6,172 nucleotides of DNA from Clostridia bacterium. Its GTDB lineage: Bacteria > Bacillota > Clostridia > Oscillospirales > CAG-272. Shown here piece by piece: positions 1-5,318 of the stretch. Every line of letters starts with the position of its first letter. Positions within the stretch are counted from its first letter, which is position 1. A program made the position numbers and the translations under genes. Location of the stretch: NCBI GenBank assembly GCA_900770605.1, contig CAAGKS010000054.1:1-6172 (forward strand), read 5' to 3'. The notes under the pieces were generated by a model that did no database searches, had not been told where the DNA came from, and saw only the letters and a list, made by a program, of their open reading frames with translations.

Positions 1-838
1 CGCGGCGCTGGGTGGACAGGCGCATCATCGCCCTCATTCCGTCGATATCCCCCTCGGAGATCATAGTGCGAAGCTCGCTGAATTTATCCATAAACATATC
101 CATCTGCTCAATCAGAATATCCTTGTTCGCAAGGAACAGCTCACTCCACATAAGATCGTTTATACGCGCGATACGTGTAAGATCACGGAACGAGTCGCCC
201 GTGAACTTCTCCATATCCTCTTTTTCGTTGCAGGTCATCAGCGTAACGGCGATGCAGTGTGTGAGTTGCGACAAAAATCCTATCATCTCGTCGTGCTCCT
301 CGGGCGCAAGTATCGCCACGTTGGCAAATCCCAGAAGTCTGCCAAGCTCCACACAGGTATCTATTGCCCTCTGCGTATTTTTCTCGGTAGGCGTTACTAT
401 ATAATTCGCGCCAACGAACATCTTTTCCGTACTGTTCTCAACTCCCGATACCTCTCTGCCTGCCATAGGGTGAGCCGCTATAAACTCAACGTCTGGGCGA
501 AGCATACCTTGAATTTTACCCACCACGTCACGCTTTACGCCCGTTACGTCGGTGATCAGCGCGCCGCTTTTAAGAAGCGACTGATTTTGCTCTATCCACT
601 CCACGAAAACGTGAGGATACAGAGCAAATATCACGATATCGGCGCTGCCTATCATTTCCTTATCAAGCTCAACGCTACCACGGTCTATAATTCCCTCTCG
701 GAGCGCGTAATCTATCGAGCTCTGCTCCTTGGTGACCGCGCTTATATGAAAGCCGAATCTGCGCAGACCGCGCGCATAGCTTCCGCCCAAAAGTCCGAGA
801 CCTACTATGAGTATTTTCTTACTTACGTCAACTATCAT
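1..838 (-). CDS. tyrA: Prephenate/arogenate dehydrogenase TyrA (3' end cut by the window edge)
   Basis: Catalyses the oxidative decarboxylation of prephenate (or arogenate) on the way to tyrosine; cytoplasmic. I translated 279 codons by hand from the ATG at 838; the frame stays open to the edge, so the C-terminus is missing. The N-terminal Rossmann fold shows GLGLLGGS at residues 13-20. The catalytic-region motif HPMAGRE starts at H123. The helical dimerisation domain carries FLSQLTH (208-214), GDSFRDLTRIA (234-244) and MWSELFLANK (250-259), all typical of TyrA. After beta strand 2 there is no acidic residue; instead TKEQSS (36-41) resembles the SRQQST loop of NADP-dependent cyanobacterial arogenate dehydrogenase, so NADP preference is inferred. 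No chorismate mutase domain is fused at the N-terminus; a C-terminal ACT domain cannot be excluded. The start overlaps the aroA stop in an ATGA, implying translational coupling. It is the last visible gene of the aroF-aroA-tyrA operon. Confidence 0.95.
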   Translation of the reverse strand, partial: MIVDVSKKILIVGLGLLGGSYARGLRRFGFHISAVTKEQSSIDYALREGIIDRGSVELDKEMIGSADIVIFALYPHVFVEWIEQNQSLLKSGALITDVTGVKRDVVGKIQGMLRPDVEFIAAHPMAGREVSGVENSTEKMFVGANYIVTPTEKNTQRAIDTCVELGRLLGFANVAILAPEEHDEMIGFLSQLTHCIAVTLMTCNEKEDMEKFTGDSFRDLTRIARINDLMWSELFLANKDILIEQMDMFMDKFSELRTMISEGDIDGMRAMMRLSTQRR

Positions 839-2037
839 TTTATCTCGACCTCAGCTCCAAGTTGCTTTATATCCTCAAAAAATGCAGGATAGCTCTTTCT
901 TACCGCCTCAGCGCCCTCTATCTCTCCGCCAAGGCAGGAGAGTATTACGGAAAGCGCCATAACTATTCGGTGGTCGTTGTGTCCGTCAAGAGCCTTTTCG
1001 CTATATCTCAGCGTTTGCTTTGGAATAGTGATGCAGTCGTCTCCGAGCACAAGTCCGCCGCCAAGCTTTACGAGCTCCTCGTGCATAGCCGCGCCACGAT
1101 CACTTTCCTTTGCGGCAAGTCTTTGCGTATGAGTAAGCGTTGCTCCGTTTCTGAGCGCGGCAAGCGCGATCAGCACGGGTGCAAGATCGGGGCAATCTGA
1201 GACGTCAAGCGTGGGTGTTCCCTTGCTGATCTGCTCAAAATACTCCGCATATACTCTATCTCCCTGCAAGCTATAAGGATCTAAGCCCGATACCTTTACG
1301 TCAGAGCCAACAAGTCCGAATGCGGCAAGAAACGCGGCGTTGGAATGATCTCCCTCGATCCTGCAAGAACGTCCGTGCAGCTCCGCGGGCTTTATCTCTA
1401 TTTTGTACTCACTTACAAAGCGCACGTCCGCTCCAAAGGCGCGGAGCGCATCAAGCGTAAGATCGACGTACGGCTTGCTTTCGAAGGGCGGTACTACCGT
1501 AATGGCAGATGCCTTATTAAGAAAAGTGAGCGCGAATACAAGTCCTGTTATAAACTGACTGCTGACGTCGCCTCTGATGCTATAATCACCGCCGTCAAGC
1601 GCACCGCAAAGCACCAGACTATCCTCACCCTTCTCGAACAAAAATCCCTTCTCGGCGCAAAGCTCTGCATATATATCAAGCGGACGCTCAAAAAGCCTTT
1701 TTGCGCCCTTGAGCGTGACCCTTCTTCCAAGGCACAGCGCGAGCGGCGCGAAAAAGCGAAGCGTGCTTCCGCTCTCACGGCATTCAAGCGCCGAGCACTC
1801 GCCGCTCATAAAACGCGGAGCATCTACCACTGCGGTATCCCCGTCTATTACGACTTCCGCGCCCAATGCCCTGAGGCAGTCTATCGTTGCAAGGATATCC
1901 TCGCTCTGATCTATGCCCGACAAAACACATCTCTGCCCCGAAAGCGCCGCGCCGATAAGATATCTGTGCGCCATACTCTTTGAGGGCGGAGCTATTATGC
2001 TTCCGCAAAGCTTGGCGGGCTTAAATATTGCTTTCAT
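835..2037 (-). CDS. aroA: 3-phosphoshikimate 1-carboxyvinyltransferase (EPSP synthase)
   Basis: Transfers the enolpyruvyl group of PEP to shikimate-3-phosphate, the sixth step of the shikimate pathway; cytoplasmic. The 400-residue product is slightly short of E. coli AroA (427) but complete. Visible motifs: PPSKSMAHR (17-25, K20/S21/R25 bind S3P and PEP), ESGSTLR (88-94, equivalent to NAGTAMR of E. coli, with G90 at the glyphosate-sensitive glycine), RPL (118-120), SSQ (159-161), EGDHSNAAFLAA (228-239), CPD (282-284, D284 the likely catalytic Asp), AAKESDR (308-314, K310-E311), NDHR (354-357) and KSYPAFF (381-387). The frame extends to a TTG at 2058 that overlaps the aroF stop. I prefer the ATG at 2037 because AAGGGAG (2053-2047) lies 9 bases upstream and the family motif then begins at the usual distance from the start. 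It ends with TGA inside the ATGA shared with tyrA. ESGSTLR differs from the classic class I and class II motifs. Confidence 0.96.
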   Translation of the reverse strand: MKAIFKPAKLCGSIIAPPSKSMAHRYLIGAALSGQRCVLSGIDQSEDILATIDCLRALGAEVVIDGDTAVVDAPRFMSGECSALECRESGSTLRFFAPLALCLGRRVTLKGAKRLFERPLDIYAELCAEKGFLFEKGEDSLVLCGALDGGDYSIRGDVSSQFITGLVFALTFLNKASAITVVPPFESKPYVDLTLDALRAFGADVRFVSEYKIEIKPAELHGRSCRIEGDHSNAAFLAAFGLVGSDVKVSGLDPYSLQGDRVYAEYFEQISKGTPTLDVSDCPDLAPVLIALAALRNGATLTHTQRLAAKESDRGAAMHEELVKLGGGLVLGDDCITIPKQTLRYSEKALDGHNDHRIVMALSVILSCLGGEIEGAEAVRKSYPAFFEDIKQLGAEVEIK

Positions 2038-2046
2038 TTTATCCGT

Positions 2047-2053
2047 CTCCCTT
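2047..2053 (-). promoter_or_regulatory. Ribosome binding site of aroA
   Basis: AAGGGAG directly follows the tandem TGA-TAA stop of aroF and ends 9 bases before the ATG at 2037. It decides the aroA start in favour of that ATG over the upstream TTG at 2058, which has no comparable site. The position suggests re-initiation by ribosomes finishing aroF. Confidence 0.7.
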
Positions 2054-2054
2054 A

Positions 2055-3083
2055 TCAAAGCTTATCTGCGATATCGAGTATCAGATCCTCTGTCTTATCC
2101 CAACCGAGACACGGGTCAGTGATGGATCTTCCCCACACGCCCTCGCCAACGCCCTGCGCTCCGTCCTCAAGATAGCTCTCTATCATAAGTCCCTTTACAA
2201 GACGCTTGATATCGGCGTTCTGATTACGGCTGCGGAGTACGTCCTTGGCAATTCTTATCTGCTCGAGATACTGCTTGCCTGAGTTATTATGGTTGGTGTC
2301 CACGATAACAGAGGGGTTTGCAAGTCCTGTCTTTGAGTACATCTCATTGATATGCACGAGATCCTCGTAGTGATAGTTGGACGCGCTTCTGCCCGTATGA
2401 TCTATATATCCGCGCAAAATAGCGTGAGCGTAAAGATTACCCTCGGTGCTTACCTCCCAGCCACGATAAATAAAGGTATGACTGGATTGCGCGGCAACGA
2501 TGGAATTCATCATAACGCCAAGATCGCCGCCCGTGGGATTTTTCATGCCAACGGGAATTCCAACGCCGCTTGCGGTAAGTCTATGCTGCTGATTTTCCAC
2601 CGAGCGCGCTCCTACTGCACAGTAAGAGAGCAGATCAGAAAGATAACGGTGATTTTCGGGATAGAGCATCTCGTCAGCGCAGGAAAAATCATAGTCGCGC
2701 AGAGCTGCCATATGAAGCTCGCGGATAGCAACTATGCCGCGGTACATATCGGGCTTTTCCTCGGGATCGGGCTGATGAAGCATTCCCTTGTATCCCTGCC
2801 CCGTGGTCCTTGGCTTGTTGGTGTAAATTCTCGGAATGATTATTATCTTATCCTTGACCTGCTCCTGTATTCTGCACAGTCTTGAAATATATTCAAGCAC
2901 GGGCTCGCGGCTATCTGCCGAGCAAGGACCTATGACCAATATAAACTTATCGCTCTCTCCCCGGAACACGGCGTTTATCTGCCCGTCTCTCTGCGCCTTA
3001 ACCGCCGCCATACGCTCGCTTACGGGAAACTCCTCCTTGACCACCTTAGGAATAGGAAGCTTTCTATGAAAATTCATCTGCAT
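2055..3083 (-). CDS. aroF: 3-deoxy-7-phosphoheptulonate (DAHP) synthase, type I AroF/G/H family
   Basis: Condenses PEP with erythrose 4-phosphate to DAHP, the first and flux-controlling step of aromatic biosynthesis; cytoplasmic, metal dependent. The product is 342 residues, the usual size for AroFGH-type enzymes. Active-site residues can be matched to E. coli AroG: GPCS (52-55, metal ligand C54), PRIY (84-87), KPRTTG (90-95), GARSVENQ (158-165, R160), GMKNPTGGD (179-187, K181), LRG (223-225), TNHNNSGKQ (263-271, metal ligand H265), ESYLEDG (302-308, E302) and SITDPCLGW (320-328, D323). An N-terminal extension of about 40 residues precedes the barrel; in this family it carries the feedback-inhibitor site, so allosteric control is likely, though the effector cannot be read from sequence. 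I chose the ATG at 3083 because ACGAGG (3098-3093) lies 9 bases upstream and the protein then begins MQMNFHRKLP, like clostridial relatives. The frame is open further upstream to a TTG at 3188. First structural gene of the operon, behind the tyrosine leader and attenuator. Confidence 0.96.
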   Translation of the reverse strand: MQMNFHRKLPIPKVVKEEFPVSERMAAVKAQRDGQINAVFRGESDKFILVIGPCSADSREPVLEYISRLCRIQEQVKDKIIIIPRIYTNKPRTTGQGYKGMLHQPDPEEKPDMYRGIVAIRELHMAALRDYDFSCADEMLYPENHRYLSDLLSYCAVGARSVENQQHRLTASGVGIPVGMKNPTGGDLGVMMNSIVAAQSSHTFIYRGWEVSTEGNLYAHAILRGYIDHTGRSASNYHYEDLVHINEMYSKTGLANPSVIVDTNHNNSGKQYLEQIRIAKDVLRSRNQNADIKRLVKGLMIESYLEDGAQGVGEGVWGRSITDPCLGWDKTEDLILDIADKL

Positions 3084-3106
3084 AGTTGAATACCTCGTTT
3101 TACCTG

Positions 3107-3160
3107 AAAATAAAAAATCCGCACTCATAATATGCTCCGTATGAGCATAGCGAATGCAGA
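3107..3160 (-). terminator. Intrinsic terminator (attenuator) between leader peptide and aroF
   Basis: On the minus-strand transcript the outer arm UCUGCAUUC (3160-3152) pairs with GAGUGCGGA (3126-3118), 9 pairs with two G-U. The inner arm UAUGCUC (3149-3143) pairs perfectly with GAGCAUA (3137-3131) around a 5-base loop, with a small internal loop between (3151-3150 against 3130-3127). A U-rich run, six U, one A, four U (3117-3107), follows directly. It lies wholly between the leader stop (3198) and the aroF ATG (3083), so it can only act as a premature terminator of the aro operon transcript. This is the expected terminator half of an attenuator. Confidence 0.85.
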
Positions 3161-3230
3161 CTGACCGTATTTTCTTGCTTTTGACCAAGCTCTCATATCA
3201 AAGCTCAGCGTTCACAAAAGACGGGCAGCC
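3140..3230 (-). promoter_or_regulatory. Candidate antiterminator and competing leader-RNA pairings
   Basis: Pairings drawn by hand; energies not computed. Option A: 3197-3181 pairs with 3154-3140 (13 pairs, including G3192-C3189 with G3146-C3143), with two mismatches and a 2-base bulge; it takes up the whole inner 5' arm of the terminator. Option B: GUGAACGCUGA (3215-3205) pairs with UCUGCAUUCGC (3160-3150), 9 of 11 positions; it takes up the outer 5' arm. Either excludes the terminator. The 5' halves of both lie in the last leader codons or just past the stop. A ribosome at the stop would cover them, while one stalled on the Tyr codons (3254-3240) would leave them free. A third set (3224-3221 with 3168-3165, 3220-3215 with 3183-3178, 3208-3202 with 3191-3185) nests into a long stem that could hide option A when the leader is not translated. 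The exact antiterminator is uncertain. Confidence 0.5.
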
Positions 3231-3275
3231 CTTACAAAAATAATAATAGTAATAAGACGCGTTGCTTACAAACAT
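3198..3275 (-). CDS. Tyrosine-rich leader peptide of the aroF-aroA-tyrA operon (25 residues)
   Basis: A short ORF from ATG (3275-3273) to TGA (3200-3198). Its product begins MFVSNAS, then YYYYYF at residues 8-13 (codons TAT TAC TAT TAT TAT TTT, 3254-3237), then CKGCPSF and a short tail ending in AEL. A near-perfect Shine-Dalgarno AAGGAGG (3289-3283) sits 7 bases upstream, and a consensus promoter places the transcription start about 27 bases before the ATG. It is followed by an intrinsic terminator and then aroF. Five Tyr in 25 residues, all consecutive, just upstream of tyrosine pathway genes is the signature of an attenuation leader. Its translation, not its product, is the likely function: ribosomes stalling on the Tyr run when charged tRNA-Tyr is scarce would promote read-through into aroF. 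The adjacent Phe codon may add sensitivity to phenylalanine. The peptide shows no membrane or signal character. Function is inferred from layout. Confidence 0.85.
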   Translation of the reverse strand: MFVSNASYYYYYFCKGCPSFVNAEL

Positions 3276-3282
3276 TACTGCT

Positions 3283-3289
3283 CCTCCTT
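3283..3289 (-). promoter_or_regulatory. Ribosome binding site of the tyrosine leader peptide
   Basis: AAGGAGG, followed 7 bases later by the leader ATG (3275). It is the strongest ribosome binding site of the aromatic operon, stronger than that of aroF itself. This supports real and frequent translation of the leader. Confidence 0.85.
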
Positions 3290-3308
3290 CGTGATTTGAT
3301 GTTACACA

Positions 3309-3337
3309 ATTATACTATCAATTCGCCGTTTTGTCAA
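3309..3337 (-). promoter_or_regulatory. Sigma-A promoter of the aro operon
   Basis: TTGACA (3337-3332) and TATAAT (3314-3309), both full consensus, separated by exactly 17 bases. The transcription start is expected near 3302, about 27 bases before the leader ATG. The upstream flank is A/T-rich. A constitutively strong promoter fits control downstream by attenuation rather than at initiation. It is back to back with the pepF promoter; the two -35 boxes are 70 bases apart. Confidence 0.9.
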
Positions 3338-3407
3338 TAGATTTTACAAAACATTATCAAAAATGCTTCAAAAAGGTCAAATAAAATGCGAGAATGCGGT
3401 ATTTTTA

Positions 3408-3436
3408 TTGACATTCACATATTGATTTGATATAAT
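3408..3436 (+). promoter_or_regulatory. Sigma-A promoter of pepF
   Basis: TTGACA (3408-3413) and TATAAT (3431-3436), both full consensus, with a 17-base spacer. The start of transcription is expected near 3443, giving a short untranslated leader of about 26 bases. No operator-like palindrome is obvious, although ATGCG occurs twice 9 bases apart (3385-3398) just upstream of the -35 box. Confidence 0.9.
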
Positions 3437-3457
3437 ATATTTAATATTTTATTTCTT

Positions 3458-3462
3458 GGAGG
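3458..3462 (+). promoter_or_regulatory. Ribosome binding site of pepF
   Basis: GGAGG, 6 bases before the ATG at 3469. It fixes the pepF start, and no upstream in-frame alternative lies within the transcript. Confidence 0.85.
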
Positions 3463-3468
3463 AACACT

Positions 3469-5271
3469 ATGGTATACGATAGAAAAGACGTTGACAAAAA
3501 ATACAAATGGGACCTCTCGGTCATCTATGCAAGCGAGGAAGCATTCAACGCTGACTACGCTATCGCAGAGGAGCGCATCGAAAAGTTCCGCGCTCACGAA
3601 AAGACTATGACCTCAAGTGCAGAGGCTCTCCGTGCTGCCCTTGTTGATATGACCGAGATCGAGGCGATCATAGAGAAGCTTTGGTCTTACGCTTCCCTGA
3701 GCTTTGCAGTAGACACCTCTGACAACTACGCTCAGGCGCTCAACACCAAGGTAAGAAACCTCGCTATCAAGGCAGGTGAGGCTGCTTGGTTCGTAAGCCC
3801 CTACCTCATCAAGCTCGATCCCGAGACCGTTCAGTCTTGGTTCGCTGAATGCCCCAAGCTCGAGACCTTCCGCCGTATGATCGAGGGAGCTCTTCGTGAA
3901 AAGGCTCACACGCTCTCCGACGAGTGCGAGATACTTATGTCAGGTATTCAGAATGCGCTCGGATCACATTCGGGTATTCGCAGCATCTTTACAAACTCTG
4001 ACCTTCGCTTCGGTAAGATACGCGATGCAGAGGGCAAGCTTGTTGAGCTTACCGATACAAATTACGTTATGTATCTTATGAGCACTGACCGCAGAGTTCG
4101 TCAGGCGGCTTTCCGTTGCATCTACAAGACCTACTCTCAGTTTGGAAACACCTTCGCTAATCTCTACGAGGCTCGCGTTAAGGAAGCTACCACCAATGCA
4201 AGAGTAAGAAAGTATGCGGATTCCATAACCGCATCCACCTTCCGCGATGAAGTTACTCCTGTGATCTACAACAACCTTATAAATTCCGTTCACGAGGGAC
4301 TTGACGCGCTTTACGATTATTACGATCTCAAAAAAGAGATACTCGGCGTAAAGGGCTTCCACCTCTACGATATATACGCTCCTCTCGTTGGCGATATAGA
4401 CTCCACCTACACCTACGAGGAAGCGGTTGACGAGGTCCTCAAGACCGTTACCGTATTCGGTGACGAGTACGCCTCCAACCTCCGCGCAGGCCTTTGCGAA
4501 AAGGGTTGGGTTGACGTATTCCCCTGCCGCGGCAAGAGAGGCGGCGCATTCTCCTCCGGCGGCCCAGGAACTGAGCCCTACATACTTCTCAACTACACAG
4601 GTAAGCTCGACGACGTTTCCACCCTCGCTCACGAGGCAGGACACTCCATGCACACCTGGTTCTCAACTCACTACAACGAGCCTCACAACTCCGGCTACAC
4701 CATCTTCGTAGCAGAGGTTGCATCTACCGTTAACGAGCTTCTTATGGCTCACAGAATGCTTGAGGAGTGCAAGAGCGACGATGAGAAGCTCTACATTCTC
4801 AATCAGCTTATGGAGACCTACAAGGGCACTCTTTACCGCCAGACTATGTTTGCAGAGTTTGAGCGCGATATGCACGCTATGTGCGAAAAGGGTATGCCTC
4901 TTACCGCGGATACCATCAACAAGCACTACTACGGTCTCGTTAAGCTCTACTTCGGTCCCGGCGTAGTTTGCGACAAGCAGATCGCTTACGAATGGATGCG
5001 TATTCCCCACTTCTACTCCTGCTTCTACGTTTACAAGTATGCAACCTGCATCTCTGCGGCGTCTGCTATCGTTAAGCGTATTGAGACCGAGGGCAAGGAA
5101 TACATCGACAAATACATCGACTTCCTCAAGTGCGGCGGCTCAAAGTCTCCTCTCGACAGCCTTCTCGTTGCAGGCATAGATATGACCGATCCCGCAGTAG
5201 TTAAGAGCGCGATCGACGATTTCGCTTCCACAGTCAAGCAGTTCAGAGAGATCTACAACAACAAGAAGTAA
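3469..5271 (+). CDS. pepF: Oligoendopeptidase F, M3 family zinc metallopeptidase
   Basis: A cytoplasmic zinc endopeptidase that cuts short peptides (in characterised PepF, roughly 7-17 residues), serving peptide turnover. The product is 600 residues, normal full length for the family. The N-terminal helical M3 domain begins with the typical YKWDLSVIYAS stretch (12-22). The zinc site is HEAGH at 388-392 (H388, H392 ligands, E389 catalytic), with the third ligand E416 in AEVAST (415-420). Upstream is the GKRGGAFSSGG segment, and downstream the substrate-binding run RIPHFYSCFYVYKYAT (511-526) with H514 and conserved tyrosines. Position 527 is Cys where many PepF proteins have Gly (YATG). There is no signal peptide or membrane segment. 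It ends in tandem TAA codons and then a strong terminator, so it is a single-gene unit divergent from the aro operon. No functional link to aromatic synthesis is evident beyond sharing the promoter region. Confidence 0.96.
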   Translation: MVYDRKDVDKKYKWDLSVIYASEEAFNADYAIAEERIEKFRAHEKTMTSSAEALRAALVDMTEIEAIIEKLWSYASLSFAVDTSDNYAQALNTKVRNLAIKAGEAAWFVSPYLIKLDPETVQSWFAECPKLETFRRMIEGALREKAHTLSDECEILMSGIQNALGSHSGIRSIFTNSDLRFGKIRDAEGKLVELTDTNYVMYLMSTDRRVRQAAFRCIYKTYSQFGNTFANLYEARVKEATTNARVRKYADSITASTFRDEVTPVIYNNLINSVHEGLDALYDYYDLKKEILGVKGFHLYDIYAPLVGDIDSTYTYEEAVDEVLKTVTVFGDEYASNLRAGLCEKGWVDVFPCRGKRGGAFSSGGPGTEPYILLNYTGKLDDVSTLAHEAGHSMHTWFSTHYNEPHNSGYTIFVAEVASTVNELLMAHRMLEECKSDDEKLYILNQLMETYKGTLYRQTMFAEFERDMHAMCEKGMPLTADTINKHYYGLVKLYFGPGVVCDKQIAYEWMRIPHFYSCFYVYKYATCISAASAIVKRIETEGKEYIDKYIDFLKCGGSKSPLDSLLVAGIDMTDPAVVKSAIDDFASTVKQFREIYNNKK

Positions 5272-5280
5272 TAAAAATAA

Positions 5281-5318
5281 AAATGACCTTGCCAATGCGC
5301 AAGGTCATTTTTTATTTT
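5281..5318. terminator. Bidirectional intrinsic terminator between pepF and the DUF2752 gene
   Basis: A perfect 10-base stem, ATGACCTTGC (5283-5292) with GCAAGGTCAT (5299-5308), around a 6-base loop. It is flanked by A-rich sequence on the left and TTTTTTATTTT on the right (5308-5318). Read rightwards it ends pepF transcripts, starting 9 bases after the stop. Read leftwards it has a T-rich run beyond the stem and ends the minus-strand DUF2752 gene, whose stop codon (5314-5312) lies inside the U-tract. One element serves two converging genes. Confidence 0.93.

Noticed and set aside
12..892. Plus-strand open frames of 130 and 211 codons opposite tyrA
   Set aside because: They are antisense shadows of a clear TyrA reading frame, with no recognisable protein motif and no ribosome site.
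1345..1983. Plus-strand 212-codon open frame opposite aroA
   Set aside because: Antisense shadow of the EPSP synthase frame; its composition is low-complexity basic and matches no family I recognise.
2038..2058. aroA start at TTG 2058
   Set aside because: It overlaps the aroF stop without a ribosome site, while the ATG at 2037 has AAGGGAG at proper spacing.
3084..3188. Longer aroF start at TTG 3188, or at ATG 3128 with GGAG 6 bases upstream
   Set aside because: Both place the aroF N-terminus inside the attenuator hairpin and add residues not expected in the family. The ATG at 3083 has its own ribosome site and gives the usual N-terminus. The ATG at 3128 is a fair alternative but lies in the terminator 3' arm.
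3198..3200. TGA at the leader end as selenocysteine or a reassigned codon
   Set aside because: TGA also ends aroF, aroA and gap at the expected protein ends, so it is an ordinary stop in this genome.
3084..3302. T-box riboswitch or other known riboswitch in the aro leader
   Set aside because: The leader is too short for a T-box, I find no T-box core sequence (AGGGTGGNACCGCG), and the translated Tyr-run ORF with a terminator explains the region better.
3385..3398. ATGCG repeat upstream of the pepF promoter as an operator
   Set aside because: Only a 5-base direct repeat, not palindromic; too short to support a binding-site call.
3964..4653. Minus-strand 229-codon open frame inside pepF
   Set aside because: Shadow of pepF, whose frame carries the zinc site and full-length family similarity; no promoter or ribosome site is evident.
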